Source: JACKIP01 sp963710165 (GTDB taxonomy: Bacteria; Pseudomonadota; Alphaproteobacteria; Micavibrionales; Micavibrionaceae). Taken from it: 64,000 bases of DNA. Position 1 is the stretch's first letter, and each line of letters begins with the position of its first letter. Positions 45,407 to 55,620 of this stretch are shown one piece after another. The stretch lies in the NCBI GenBank assembly GCA_963710165.1, contig CAVPYZ010000001.1:490393-554392 (forward strand). The letters run 5' to 3'. A program made the position numbers and the translations under genes. Below the pieces are notes generated by a model. That model saw only the letters and a list, made by a program, of their open reading frames with translations. It did no database searches and was not told the origin of the DNA.

Positions 45407-48400
45407 CTATGCGTCGTGATCAAATGCTTTCTTTGTTTCAGCCAAAACAAATTTTAGAAGGGGGATATGCTCGGCTGAAAAAACGGTTTTTTCCTGCAGC
45501 GTTGCATCCGATTTTATACAGGCTTCAATCTTTTTAGACAGATCGGAAATTTTCAATGCCCCCATTTGTAAACTGGTAGATTTCAAAGTATGAGCCGCGC
45601 GTTTTAAATCATCCCACTGTTCATTATTCAGGGCGATTTCTATCTCCTCAATTCTTTCCCAGCTATTCTCGATATAGACAGGAATCATCTCCGCATATTT
45701 CTCTTTCAAAATGTTTTTGGCATTTTGAATCGCATCATGATCAAGCAAATCACTAACTTTATCCTCTAATGATAAGGAAGAGTTTGTTTTTAAGGGAGCG
45801 TTATTCTCTTTCCCCTTAACCCATTGATATACGATATTTTTCAAACGGTTCTTTCGCACGGGCTTTGTCACATAATCATCCATACCAACATCCAGACATT
45901 TTTTACGATCCCCCTCCATCGCGTTTGCTGTCAAAGCAATGATCGGCATATAAAGACGGGCATCACCATTCGACTTCATGTCACAAATTCTACGTGTTGC
46001 CTCAAAACCGTCCATAACGGGCATCAAACAATCCATGATAACCAGATTAAAATCCTGCGCGCGTATGGCGTCAATAGCCTCCTGACCGTTTGAGACAATG
46101 GTGCAGTGAACCTCCATTTCTTCAAGTATTTCCTTAATAAAAATTTGATTCACCAGATTATCTTCCGCCACCAGAATATGCGCGTCAGGAAGTAATAAAG
46201 CCGTCTCATCCGCTTCTTTTTTGCTGGAAGTCGTTGTATCCACTCGAATAAGCTTGTTTTTATAACCGTTCTGATATTTTTCCCAAATGATGGAGATAGT
46301 TTCAATAAAACGCTGATTTTGTATTGGCTTGGCAATATAGGCAGAAAAACCTTTTTTCACAAAAAAGTCATCGGCAAGCGGATTTCCAGCCGCGGTTAGC
46401 ATAACCAGACATGTATCACGCAGATAGTCATGATCATTAATGGCAGAGGCAAGCATTTCGCCGTTCATCTCCGGCATCAGGTAATCAATAATAGCAAGAT
46501 TGTACGGATCGCTCTCACTATATGCCTGATGCATCATTTCAAGCGCTTGTTTCCCTGATAATGCACTGTTACAGCGCATACCCGCCAAAGTTAGTTGCTC
46601 GCATACAAGATTACAGATTTCGGGCAAGTCGTCACAGACCAGAATCCGAACATTACGTAAGGTCAGCGGGCGTGCCTGAACCGATGTCTCGTCTTTATTG
46701 CGTTTCAATTCAAGTTCGAATGAAAATGTCGCACCTTCACCCGGGGCGCTTTCAACATCAATCTCTCCCCCCATCATACCAACCAGACTTTGGCAGATAG
46801 AAAGCCCCAAACCCGTACCGCCATATTTACGCGTGGTAGAGTTATCCGCTTGCAGGAATTTTTCAAATATCAACTTTTGGGAGTTTTGATCCAGACCAAT
46901 TCCCGTATCTTTCACAGAAAATCTGATACAGGCCTCTTCTTGTGATAAAGACGATTTATTTATTTCTTCTATCTGTAGAGTGACATGACCGCGATCCGTA
47001 AATTTAATACCATTACTGATTAAATTTCCCAAAACCTGTCGAATTCGAACGGGGTCGGCAACAACGAATTGCTCGCTTCCCGGAATATAATGAACGATTA
47101 GCTCAATCGCCTTATCACGCGCCCTGACGGCGTGCAGTGTGGCAACTTCATCCGCCACCTGTAATAAATCAATCGGCATCGGATCAATTTTAAGTTTACC
47201 AGCCTCGATTTTCGAGAAATCCAGAATGTCATCAATAATCTGTAGCAGGGACTCACCGGAATTAATGACCGTTTTCGCATAATTACCAATCTGGTCAGAG
47301 GGGCGCGCGCCCAAAATCAACTCTGTCATGCCTAAAATGCCATTCATCGGGGTTCTGATTTCATGGCTCATAGTGGCAAGGAATTCAGATTTCAAACGGT
47401 TCAGCTCTTCGGCCTTTTCCGCGGCTATTTTTAATTCTGCTGTGCGATCCGTTACGATGTCTTCCAAATGCTCGCGATGCTTTTGCAGCTCTAAGTCATT
47501 TTGTCGACGTTGTGTAATATCTTCAACAATACCAAGCAGCATTTTGGGTTTACCATCCACGCCAAAAATAGGGACTTTGCGGGTGTGAACCAACATGGTG
47601 CCTAGTTTTGTCGTCACCTGTTCACACGGAATATCAATAACTTTACCACCAGCAATGACGCCGATATCTGTATTGCGAAAGTAATTGGCTTCTTCATCTC
47701 CGAAAATGTCAAAGTCGGTTTTGCCTAAAAGATTTTCCTTTGAATATCCAAAAAATTCTGCCGCTGCTTTATTGATAAGATTATATTTGTAGTTATCCCT
47801 AATATTCTTGCCAAAAATAATGGCAGGTATGTTTTCAACAATATTGGCGAGTAGGTCTTTATTCACCTCCATTTCATTCAGAATATTCAGCCTGCTCTTT
47901 TCTGTTTCGGTCAGTTTCCTTTGATAGCGTCGCAGCATGGGAATAAACACAAACACCAGTAAAAGAAGAACCGTTATAAGGTTGAGGGCAAACATAATCC
48001 ACTGAACAAATTCAAAACGATTAAGGCTCTTTCGGGATTCTGTCTCATATTGTGCAACGATCATATCCAGATCGTTTAACAGGTCATATGGACCCACGGT
48101 TTTCAAATATAAAAGCGCCGTTTGCGAAACAACGCTCACGGATGCATCTTGATACTCTTTAACAATTTGTAACGCGGTTTTACTATACTGGCTTACGCGT
48201 TCATCCATATTGATAGGATGGGAGAAATAATAGTTATTCAGCGTTTCTGATTTATTGCGTGGAATTAATTGATCATCATCTTTATATAAAAGGTACGCAT
48301 GGTTATTTTGAAATTTTGAAATAGCCGCGATTAAATTTTTATGATATCGATCTCCGGCCTCTTTATTTTCTGCATTTATAAGTGCCTTTGCAAAATATAC

Positions 48401-48598
48401 TATACGTTGTGACAGCATTCTCTGCTGTCCGGCACGATTAATCAAATTATTATAATTTTTATTTAAGCCAAGTTGGTACTGGCTCGTGATCATGCCAACA
48501 AAAATGAGTGCAATGATAACACTTATTCCAAATATAAAGGCAGCGTTTGTTGTAAAAAATGAAAAAAGACGCGTCAAAATAAAACCTATAAAATACAA
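45407..48598 (-). CDS. Hybrid sensor histidine kinase with PilJ-type sensor, PAS, two receivers and HPt
   Basis: A 1063-residue phosphorelay protein. The N-terminal helix is followed by a periplasmic four-helix domain starting NNLINRAGQQRMLSQRIVYFAKALI, the type IV pili methyl-accepting/NarX-like P-box pattern; then a second helix (~203-222), a PAS domain (NIPAIIFGKNIRDNYKY to VEDITQR), the dimerisation box ATMSHEIRTPMNGILGMTEL, ATPase (FTDRGHVTL, GTGLGLSICQSL), receiver 1 (AIIDYLMPEMNG), receiver 2 (VIMDCLMPVMDG) and a C-terminal HPt (HTLKSTSLQMG). All phospho-sites look intact. The start is a TTG; another TTG at 48577 with AGG upstream is equally possible. Confidence 0.93.
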   Translation of the reverse strand: MYFIGFILTRLFSFFTTNAAFIFGISVIIALIFVGMITSQYQLGLNKNYNNLINRAGQQRMLSQRIVYFAKALINAENKEAGDRYHKNLIAAISKFQNNHAYLLYKDDDQLIPRNKSETLNNYYFSHPINMDERVSQYSKTALQIVKEYQDASVSVVSQTALLYLKTVGPYDLLNDLDMIVAQYETESRKSLNRFEFVQWIMFALNLITVLLLLVFVFIPMLRRYQRKLTETEKSRLNILNEMEVNKDLLANIVENIPAIIFGKNIRDNYKYNLINKAAAEFFGYSKENLLGKTDFDIFGDEEANYFRNTDIGVIAGGKVIDIPCEQVTTKLGTMLVHTRKVPIFGVDGKPKMLLGIVEDITQRRQNDLELQKHREHLEDIVTDRTAELKIAAEKAEELNRLKSEFLATMSHEIRTPMNGILGMTELILGARPSDQIGNYAKTVINSGESLLQIIDDILDFSKIEAGKLKIDPMPIDLLQVADEVATLHAVRARDKAIELIVHYIPGSEQFVVADPVRIRQVLGNLISNGIKFTDRGHVTLQIEEINKSSLSQEEACIRFSVKDTGIGLDQNSQKLIFEKFLQADNSTTRKYGGTGLGLSICQSLVGMMGGEIDVESAPGEGATFSFELELKRNKDETSVQARPLTLRNVRILVCDDLPEICNLVCEQLTLAGMRCNSALSGKQALEMMHQAYSESDPYNLAIIDYLMPEMNGEMLASAINDHDYLRDTCLVMLTAAGNPLADDFFVKKGFSAYIAKPIQNQRFIETISIIWEKYQNGYKNKLIRVDTTTSSKKEADETALLLPDAHILVAEDNLVNQIFIKEILEEMEVHCTIVSNGQEAIDAIRAQDFNLVIMDCLMPVMDGFEATRRICDMKSNGDARLYMPIIALTANAMEGDRKKCLDVGMDDYVTKPVRKNRLKNIVYQWVKGKENNAPLKTNSSLSLEDKVSDLLDHDAIQNAKNILKEKYAEMIPVYIENSWERIEEIEIALNNEQWDDLKRAAHTLKSTSLQMGALKISDLSKKIEACIKSDATLQEKTVFSAEHIPLLKFVLAETKKAFDHDA

Positions 48599-48680
48599 TT
48601 ATAAAGTGTATTTTATAGCGCGCTTTTTACAAATATTTTCTTAATATTCAGAAGAAGACATACGCGAGTATGCTTTAAAA

Positions 48681-49091
48681 TTATCTCATCAGACTATTAT
48701 AAAATTCCATGACTTTAGAATAGGCATTGAGGTTGTTTTTCTGGAATCCTTCTCTAATGTGTCGCATGCTTTTTAATCCATATTTCGTAGGGGAATCCAG
48801 ATCAAGAAAGTGCATACTCCACGTTTGAAACCCGGCTTCTTTAATGGGTTCATCTATTACATATGTAACATTTTCATGGCGCGTATCATTTTCAATACGT
48901 TTCATAACGGCGCGTAAATCTTTCTCTCGTCCTTCAATGATCTGTAAAAATTCGCCGTTTTTAAAAAATAGAATACCTGTAATATTTTGCGCCATATTAT
49001 TCTCAGAAGAACTTCGCGCAATATTCTCAACATCCCTCTTAAAATTCTCTTTCGGTATAAGAGAGTTACTTACATAACCTATCAAATGCAT
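48681..49091 (-). CDS. BLUF-domain blue-light sensor
   Basis: A 136-residue FAD-binding BLUF protein. Photocycle residues are present: Y6 (IGYVSNS), N32 (N-x4-ITG), Q50 (GEFLQIIEG), and W91/M93 (FQTWSMHF). There is no attached enzymatic domain; ~35 C-terminal residues form the usual capping helices. It is transcribed toward the hybrid kinase gene with an 82-base gap, so a light input to that phosphorelay is possible but unproved. Confidence 0.92.
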   Translation of the reverse strand: MHLIGYVSNSLIPKENFKRDVENIARSSSENNMAQNITGILFFKNGEFLQIIEGREKDLRAVMKRIENDTRHENVTYVIDEPIKEAGFQTWSMHFLDLDSPTKYGLKSMRHIREGFQKNNLNAYSKVMEFYNSLMR

Positions 49092-49295
49092 AATTTACCT
49101 TTGTCGTAATTAATTATATACGATTTAGGTAAAAAATAGTTTCAAATAAAAACAAAATAAATCAATTTCTGAATAAATTGAGAAAAAATTAATTTAGATC
49201 GTATTCATAGCGGTCTGCGTATAAATTAAAAATAGATAATAGATATAGTCACAGTTCAATCTAATTATATTACAGATATCTAGAAAGAGAATGCA

Positions 49296-50720
49296 TTGAC
49301 CCTAAAACAAATCCCATATGTTATTTTTAAGGGCTGCCTTTTTTCTGTTCTGCTGATGTTATCCGCATGTACAAGCTATCAAATAAATGAGACGCCCCAG
49401 CCTAATATCAGGCCACCATCATCTTTTTCTATCGATGGAATGATCGATAACCAAAAAGCATCATTACAAACACCATGGTGGAACAGTTTTGAAAGAGAGG
49501 GTTTATCCAACCTGATTAATCAGGCGCTATCACAAAATTATACTCTGGCAGAGAGCGTTGCGGTTCTGAAACAAGCCAAAGCCGTTGCGCGTCAAACAAA
49601 TTCTTTTCGCTTGCCACAATTGGATGCACGCGCTGATAGCTCTGTGAATTGGCAAGATGGCGATCAACAACGCGGTAATCTGGAAGCAGGGGTCGCCCTT
49701 TCATGGGAAGTGGATGTCTGGAATCGTATCGGTTTCGCAACACAAGCTGACAGGCTAGAAGTGCTTGCGCGCCTCGAAGATGTAGAAGCTCTAAAACTTT
49801 CTCTTAGTGCCGAAGTTGCAAATGCCTATTTTGGCGCGGTGGCGGCACATCAACGACTTGATCTATTAGAAGAGCAGTTAGAACTGGATAAGAATTTACT
49901 AGAACTGCTTCAACTCAGGCTGGATAGCGGCGTAGGTACATCTGTTGATGTTCTACAACAAAAAGCACGCGTGGCGGATAGCGAAACACTTGTCCCGCTC
50001 GCACAATCGGATTTGGCTGTATTTGAGAACAGAATAGACGTTCTGATCGGGCAAGTGCCAGATAGCAAAAACCAGATATCATCTTCGGAAACATTATCTT
50101 TTGCAAGGGACTTGCCGTCTATATCCGTTCCGGCGGCATTACTTTTAAATCGCCCCGATCTACGCGCTGCACAGGCTGAATTGATTGCCGCCGATGCCGA
50201 TATTGCGGCAGCTATTGCAGATAGGCTACCTCAAATAACACTCAATGGCGCATATGCTTTTTCCGATAATGCAAACTATACAGGGCCTGTCGGTATATTA
50301 ACGGGAATATTTGTTGCGCCTTTATTGGACTGGGGGCGCCGTAAGGCAGAAGTGGCACGGAATGAAGCATTGTACGAACAGCGTTTGGCATCCTTTACAC
50401 AATTATTCCTAACTGCCGTTGAAGATGTTGAAAACGCACTCATCCGTGAACAAAAGCAGAGAGAGTTTTTGACAAAACTGCAAATGCAGGAAAGCATTTT
50501 ACAAAGAACAGTTAATGCATCAGAGGAGCGCTATACACAAGGCATAGATGATTATTTACCTGTCATTAATGCCCTACAGGAACTGCGCGCAGTGGAGCGT
50601 AATATTATTACCGAACAACTGAATTTAATTAATATTCGCATCGAACTATTCCGTGCAATCGGCGCGCCAACCATCGCGAATATGTCTATAGATAAAGGAA
50701 ACATTGATGAGAATTATTAA
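49296..50720 (+). CDS. RND efflux outer-membrane lipoprotein (NodT/OprM family)
   Basis: A 474-residue outer-membrane channel with a lipoprotein signal (LLMLSACTSYQ) and two OEP repeats: TPWWNSFEREGLSNLINQALSQNYTLAESVAVLKQA and RPDLRAAQAELIAADADIAAAIADRLPQITLNGAYAF. The start is TTG preceded by AGAAAGAGA; the ATG five bases upstream stops after two codons. It heads a three-gene operon with a membrane fusion protein and an RND pump; the next ORF overlaps it. Confidence 0.92.
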   Translation: MTLKQIPYVIFKGCLFSVLLMLSACTSYQINETPQPNIRPPSSFSIDGMIDNQKASLQTPWWNSFEREGLSNLINQALSQNYTLAESVAVLKQAKAVARQTNSFRLPQLDARADSSVNWQDGDQQRGNLEAGVALSWEVDVWNRIGFATQADRLEVLARLEDVEALKLSLSAEVANAYFGAVAAHQRLDLLEEQLELDKNLLELLQLRLDSGVGTSVDVLQQKARVADSETLVPLAQSDLAVFENRIDVLIGQVPDSKNQISSSETLSFARDLPSISVPAALLLNRPDLRAAQAELIAADADIAAAIADRLPQITLNGAYAFSDNANYTGPVGILTGIFVAPLLDWGRRKAEVARNEALYEQRLASFTQLFLTAVEDVENALIREQKQREFLTKLQMQESILQRTVNASEERYTQGIDDYLPVINALQELRAVERNIITEQLNLINIRIELFRAIGAPTIANMSIDKGNIDENY

Positions 50721-51804
50721 AGCAGTATTATGTTTTGGATTGCTTTCATTCCCAGTTACGGCGCACGCACAAGACGGGCCACCGCCTGCGACACCTGTTG
50801 TCGTGACATCTGTTGAGCGGATAGACTTTGCGGATGAAGTCGAGGCGATCGGAACATTAAAGGCTAATGAAAGCGTTGATCTGGCATCTTCTGTGACAGA
50901 ACTGGTCACAAAAGTCTTATTTGAAGATAACCAGCGCGTTAAGCAAGGTGATATTCTGGTTGAAATGGACGCCGCAGAAGAGCTTGCCGAACTGGCAGAG
51001 CAGAAATCTTTCCTGCGTGAAGCTCAAGCGCAGGTTAAACGTTTATCCCCCCTTATCAAAAGCGGCGCCGCATCAGCGTCCGTTCTGGATGAAAACAGAC
51101 GTGAAGCCGCCGCCGCGCAGGCACGGGTAGATGCCATTCAATCCCGTATAGATCAACGCATTATAAAAGCGCCCTATGATGGTATTCTTGGACTTCGCAA
51201 TATCAGCGTCGGGGCATTGGCGCAACCCGGATCAATGATTACAACAATTGATGATGACTCTGTTATGAAACTTGATTTTTCTGTGCCGGAAGTTTTTCTA
51301 TCCAGCCTGAAAAAAGGTGTTGTGATTAAGGCGAAAACAGAAGCCTACCCCGATAAAATATTCGAAGGTCAAATCGCAAGTATTGATAGCCGTATAGACC
51401 CTGTCACACGATCTATACAAGCGCGCGCCCTGCTTGATAATGCTGATGGTTTGTTAAAACCCGGATTGTTAATGCAGGTTGTATTACAAAAAAACCCGCG
51501 TCAGGCGCTTGTAATACCGGAAGAAACCCTTATTTCAAATGCCGCTGATACCTATGTATTGGTCGTGACAGCGTCATCAGGAAAAACGTCGGCTGAAAAA
51601 AGAAAGATCGAAATCGGCACCCGCCAATTTGGTGAGGTTGAAGTCCTATCAGGTTTGCAAAGCGGCGAGAAAATCGTATCGCATGGCACATTACGCGTAA
51701 GACCCGGCGCAAATTTAGACATTATCGCGACACAAAAGGGCAATGAGCCATTATCGGAATTGCTCCAGCAAAAAGACTCTAGTCAAGAGGCTGTTGCACA
51801 ATGA
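50707..51804 (+). CDS. RND efflux periplasmic adaptor (membrane fusion protein)
   Basis: A 365-residue adaptor with signal peptide (LLSFPVTAHAQ). It has the split lipoyl half-motifs (AIGTLKANESVDLASSVTELV and QRVKQGDILVEMDAAEE, RIIKAPYDGILGLRNISVGALAQPGSMI), an alpha-hairpin, and beta-barrel/membrane-proximal domains. I use ATG 50707 rather than the overlapping TTG at 50704. It overlaps the outer-membrane gene by 14 bases and the pump gene by 4 (ATGA). Confidence 0.92.
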   Translation: MRIIKAVLCFGLLSFPVTAHAQDGPPPATPVVVTSVERIDFADEVEAIGTLKANESVDLASSVTELVTKVLFEDNQRVKQGDILVEMDAAEELAELAEQKSFLREAQAQVKRLSPLIKSGAASASVLDENRREAAAAQARVDAIQSRIDQRIIKAPYDGILGLRNISVGALAQPGSMITTIDDDSVMKLDFSVPEVFLSSLKKGVVIKAKTEAYPDKIFEGQIASIDSRIDPVTRSIQARALLDNADGLLKPGLLMQVVLQKNPRQALVIPEETLISNAADTYVLVVTASSGKTSAEKRKIEIGTRQFGEVEVLSGLQSGEKIVSHGTLRVRPGANLDIIATQKGNEPLSELLQQKDSSQEAVAQ

Positions 51805-54800
51805 TCATTTCAGACATATCGGTTAAACGCCCCGTCTTTGCCAGCGTAATTTCGCTCCTTTTGATTGCCTTTGGGCTTGTGTCCTTTGACAGGTTATCTC
51901 TGCGCGAATATCCCGACATTGACCCGCCCATTGTAACAGTTGAAGTCGAATATCCCGGCGCACCGGCAAACATTGTCGAAACACGTGTAACAGAACTTAT
52001 CGAAGAACGCATCGCAGGTGTTGAGGGCATCGAATTCGTCGAATCCTCCTCACAAGACGGCGAATCCAGCGTCACAATCGAATTTTCTGTGAACCGTGAT
52101 GTTAATGAAGCCGCAAATGATGTGCGTGACCGAATTTCGGGTATTCAGGATAATTTACCTGATGAGGCTGAACCGCCTGAGGTTCAGAAAGTGGATAGTA
52201 ATGACGATGTGATTATCTGGCAGAACCTGTCGAGTGACCGGATGAGCGTTCCTGAATTGACCGATTATGCGGAGCGTTTTTTGGTGGATCAGTATTCAGC
52301 ACTCGACGGTGTTGCACGTATTCGTGTTGGCGGCGGACTGCGCTATGCCATGCGTATCTGGCTGGATCGTCAGGCTTTAGCCGCGCGCGGACTGACCGCA
52401 ACCGATGTCGAACAGGCACTTCGATCCGAAAATGTCGAACTTCCTGCGGGCAGCTTACAATCAGATGAACGTATTTTTAAAGCGCGTGTCGAGCGTAATT
52501 TTGAAAATCCTGCTGATTTCGCAAAACTTGTTCTGGGGCGTGGTGATGACGGTTACCTTGTACGTTTGGGCGATGTAGCACGCGTTGAAAAAGGCGTTGA
52601 AGAAGACCGCATCATGTTTCGCGGTAATGGTGTGCCAATGGTGGGAATTGGCGTTATCAAGCAATCAACTGCGAATACAATTGATGTTTCCGATGCAACA
52701 AAAAGGTTAACAGCAAAGCTTGAAAAAAACCTGCCAGAGGGAATGGCAATATCACAAAGCTATGACGCCGCGGTATTTATCAAAGCCTCAATCTCAGAAG
52801 TGTATAAAACTCTTTTCATTGCTATCGGCTGTGTTGTTTTGGTGATTTATGCTTTTCTGGGAAGCCTCCGCGCTATGCTCATTCCTGCATTAACAGTTCC
52901 TGTATCCATTATTGCGTCCTTTATCGTGATTTACGCGCTTGGTTTTTCCATTAATCTTTTAACCCTTTTGGCATTGGTACTGGCAATTGGACTAGTGGTT
53001 GATGACGCGATTGTGATGCTGGAAAATATCGTCCGGCGCATTCAGGAAAAGGGGGAAACACCCTTGGTCGCAGCATATAAGGGGGCAAGACAGGTTGGCT
53101 TTGCGGTTGTCGCAACAACACTTGTGTTAATTGCTGTCTTTGTGCCGATCACATTTTTAGAAGGCGATATCGGGCGTTTATTCACCGAATTCGCCCTGAC
53201 CATTGCCGCCGCCGTTGCGTTTTCATCCATTGTTGCCCTGACACTTGTTCCTGTTATGGCGTCAAAACTTCTCAAAAAATCAGAAGTTGAAGACAAAAAG
53301 TCGAATGCTGTGCTTGAAAAAATAGAACGTTTTTTTACGTTTTTGAGACGCGGGTACATGAAAGGCCTTGTCTGGTGCTTACGCTATCCGCTTGTTATGG
53401 TTGTTGCTTTTATGATTATGTTAGGCGGCACGGCGTGGCTCTACCCTAACGTCACACAGGAATTTACCCCAAAAGAAGATCGCGGCGCCTTTTTTGTTTT
53501 TGTTAGCGCACCGGAAGGGGCGAGCTTTAATTACATCGAAGAATATATGGATGAAATTGAAACGATGCTAATGCCTTATGTTGATAGTGGCGAGTTCAAG
53601 CGCCTTCTCATTCGTGCCCCCCGCGGTTTTGGCAATATTGAGAATTTTAATAGCGGCTTTGTTATTATCATTCTGGATGACTGGGCTAAGCGTCGTTCCG
53701 CCTTTACGATTATGGACGAAGTGCGCGGCAAATTATCTGCTCTACCGGGCGTACGAGCGTTCCCGAATATGCGTCAGGGGCTAGGCGGTGGAACAGGAAA
53801 ACCGGTCCAGTTCGTTCTGGGCGGTTCCACTTATGAAGAACTAGCAGAGTGGCGTGACATTCTTCTGGAAAAAATCGAGGAAAATAATCCGGGCTTTGAA
53901 GGGCTAGACAGCGATTATAAAGAAACGCGTCCGCAACTAGATTTCAAAGTCGATTATACGCGCGCAGCCGATCTGGGGGTTAGTATTGAAGACATCGGGC
54001 GCACACTGGAAACCCTGATGGGCGGGCGAAATGTGACAACCTACCTCGAAAACGGAGAGGAGTATGATGTCGTATTGGAAGGGGAGCGTAGTGTGCAAAC
54101 ATCTTTTAGTGATATTGAAAGCATTTATGTCCGTTCAGATCGCACAGGTCAATTAATCCCGCTTTCTAATCTAGTGAGCATCAGTGAGTACGGCGCGGCG
54201 GAAACTTTGTCTCGATATAATCGTATTCGTGCAATTACACTGGATGCAAACTTGAAAGACGGCTATGCACTTGGCGAGGCGTTAGAGCATCTGGAGACAC
54301 TTGTCAGAGAACATCTGCCTGAAGAAGCGGTGATTGATTACAAGGGGCAAAGCCGCGATTTTATAACCTCCGGTAATTCGATCATATTTGTCTTTATTCT
54401 TGGTCTGGCGATTGTATTTTTGGTACTGGCGGCACAGTTTGAAAGCTATGTACACCCATTCGTTATTATGCTGACTGTTCCTCTTGCCACAGGCGGCGGG
54501 CTACTTGGGCTATATATAACAGGGGGTAGCCTGAACATCTATTCGCAAATCGGACTGATCATGCTGGTCGGGTTGGCTGCGAAGAATGGTATCCTGATTG
54601 TGGAATTCGCCAATCAGCTGCGTGATGAGGGCGTACGGTTCTCCAAATCAATCATCCAAGCCGCAGAAGTCCGTTTTCGTCCGATCCTGATGACAGGGCT
54701 TACGACAATTGCCGGCGCAATTCCTCTCATTTTAACCAGCGGCGCTGGGGCTGAAACCAGAATTTCTATCGGCATTGTTGTTTTGTTCGGTGTTCTGGCG

Positions 54801-54911
54801 GCAACTATTTTCACGCTATTCATCGTCCCGGTTGCATACAGCCTGATTGCACGCAAAACAGGCTCACCCAACGCAGTTGCCGATAAATTAGAAATGGAAA
54901 TTGAAAAATAA
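51801..54911 (+). CDS. RND multidrug efflux pump, inner-membrane transporter
   Basis: A 1036-residue HAE1-type RND pump with 12 helices and two large periplasmic loops. Helix 4 carries LALVLAIGLVVDDAIVMLENIVRRIQE with the two adjacent Asp of the proton relay; VGLAAKNGILIVEFANQLRDEG in the second half has the matching Lys. The beginning (ISDISVKRPVFASVISLLLIAFGLVSFDRLSLREYPDIDPPIV) is typical. Drug range unknown. Last gene of the operon. Confidence 0.95.
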   Translation: MIISDISVKRPVFASVISLLLIAFGLVSFDRLSLREYPDIDPPIVTVEVEYPGAPANIVETRVTELIEERIAGVEGIEFVESSSQDGESSVTIEFSVNRDVNEAANDVRDRISGIQDNLPDEAEPPEVQKVDSNDDVIIWQNLSSDRMSVPELTDYAERFLVDQYSALDGVARIRVGGGLRYAMRIWLDRQALAARGLTATDVEQALRSENVELPAGSLQSDERIFKARVERNFENPADFAKLVLGRGDDGYLVRLGDVARVEKGVEEDRIMFRGNGVPMVGIGVIKQSTANTIDVSDATKRLTAKLEKNLPEGMAISQSYDAAVFIKASISEVYKTLFIAIGCVVLVIYAFLGSLRAMLIPALTVPVSIIASFIVIYALGFSINLLTLLALVLAIGLVVDDAIVMLENIVRRIQEKGETPLVAAYKGARQVGFAVVATTLVLIAVFVPITFLEGDIGRLFTEFALTIAAAVAFSSIVALTLVPVMASKLLKKSEVEDKKSNAVLEKIERFFTFLRRGYMKGLVWCLRYPLVMVVAFMIMLGGTAWLYPNVTQEFTPKEDRGAFFVFVSAPEGASFNYIEEYMDEIETMLMPYVDSGEFKRLLIRAPRGFGNIENFNSGFVIIILDDWAKRRSAFTIMDEVRGKLSALPGVRAFPNMRQGLGGGTGKPVQFVLGGSTYEELAEWRDILLEKIEENNPGFEGLDSDYKETRPQLDFKVDYTRAADLGVSIEDIGRTLETLMGGRNVTTYLENGEEYDVVLEGERSVQTSFSDIESIYVRSDRTGQLIPLSNLVSISEYGAAETLSRYNRIRAITLDANLKDGYALGEALEHLETLVREHLPEEAVIDYKGQSRDFITSGNSIIFVFILGLAIVFLVLAAQFESYVHPFVIMLTVPLATGGGLLGLYITGGSLNIYSQIGLIMLVGLAAKNGILIVEFANQLRDEGVRFSKSIIQAAEVRFRPILMTGLTTIAGAIPLILTSGAGAETRISIGIVVLFGVLAATIFTLFIVPVAYSLIARKTGSPNAVADKLEMEIEK

Positions 54912-55167
54912 ATGGCTCACCGTAATTGATACATTACGAACGAAATATTATCAGGATGTAATTATTCTTTTTAATAATTCTCCTGCTAAATATAAGAATA
55001 ATTTCAAATAGCGAATACTATATTTTTCGCAACTTTATATCGAGCTCGCTTATATTTTAAGTGCAACACCTTATAAAAGCTGTTCACCTAGTAAGAGCGA
55101 TGCGTTTGTATTGCATGATATTATCTGATCAAAAATTTACGGCCTTAGAATTTCGAAAATTTAGAAT
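54912..55167. other. A+T-rich intergenic region without a recognised gene
   Basis: 256 bases between the pump gene and a convergent small gene. It is A+T-rich with many short inverted words, but I see no ORF with a ribosome site, no strong hairpin-plus-T-run terminator and no RNA family pattern. Confidence 0.5.
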
Positions 55168-55440
55168 TCAATCTATTCGAATTTCAACATGATCGTAAAA
55201 ACCAACTTTTTGTTGTATTTGTTTGTTCATATCTTGAAGCTCATTTAGAATTTCAATGACATGCCCATCAGCAGCTTGAGGGTTATCATCTGGATCAGAC
55301 TGAGTTGTTTCTACAATCAGGGTTTTATGCGAATGTAACTCAGATGTTAGCTCTTCTTTTAAAAAGATATTTTTAATTGAGGGGTGTGGAAAGCCTTTAA
55401 CTTCTTGAGGGACAGCAAACATTACGTTTTTCCTTTTCAT
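55168..55440 (-). CDS. Small hypothetical protein
   Basis: A 90-residue soluble protein starting MKRKNVMFAVPQEVKGFPHPSIKNIFLKEELTSELHSHKTLIVETTQ and ending in VIEILNELQDMNKQIQQKVGFYDHVEIRID. It has no signal peptide or recognised domain; the C-terminal half may be helical. It is divergent from the DUF2383 gene, sharing the 180-base region that holds an EcfG-like promoter on the other strand. Confidence 0.5.
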   Translation of the reverse strand: MKRKNVMFAVPQEVKGFPHPSIKNIFLKEELTSELHSHKTLIVETTQSDPDDNPQAADGHVIEILNELQDMNKQIQQKVGFYDHVEIRID

Positions 55441-55560
55441 TTAATATTTAAGAAAATTACAGCTAATTTGTTTCCTGAAAATGACTTATTTGTTTCTTAT
55501 ATTCTAAAAATTGTTTCTTTTTTGTAGCAGTTTGTTCTTCATTTTTATCTTAGCATACAT

Positions 55561-55585
55561 GGAACATTTGAGATCAAAGCGCGTT
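55561..55585 (+). promoter_or_regulatory. EcfG-type general stress promoter
   Basis: GGAAC at 55561-55565, 16 bases, then CGTT at 55582-55585: this fits the alphaproteobacterial general stress sigma factor EcfG consensus (GGAAC-N16/17-CGTT). It is 35 bases upstream of the GTG of the DUF2383 gene, leaving a short leader with a GGAG ribosome site. Confidence 0.65.
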
Positions 55586-55620
55586 AGAAATATAAATAAA
55601 AAACCGACATGGAGATATAA

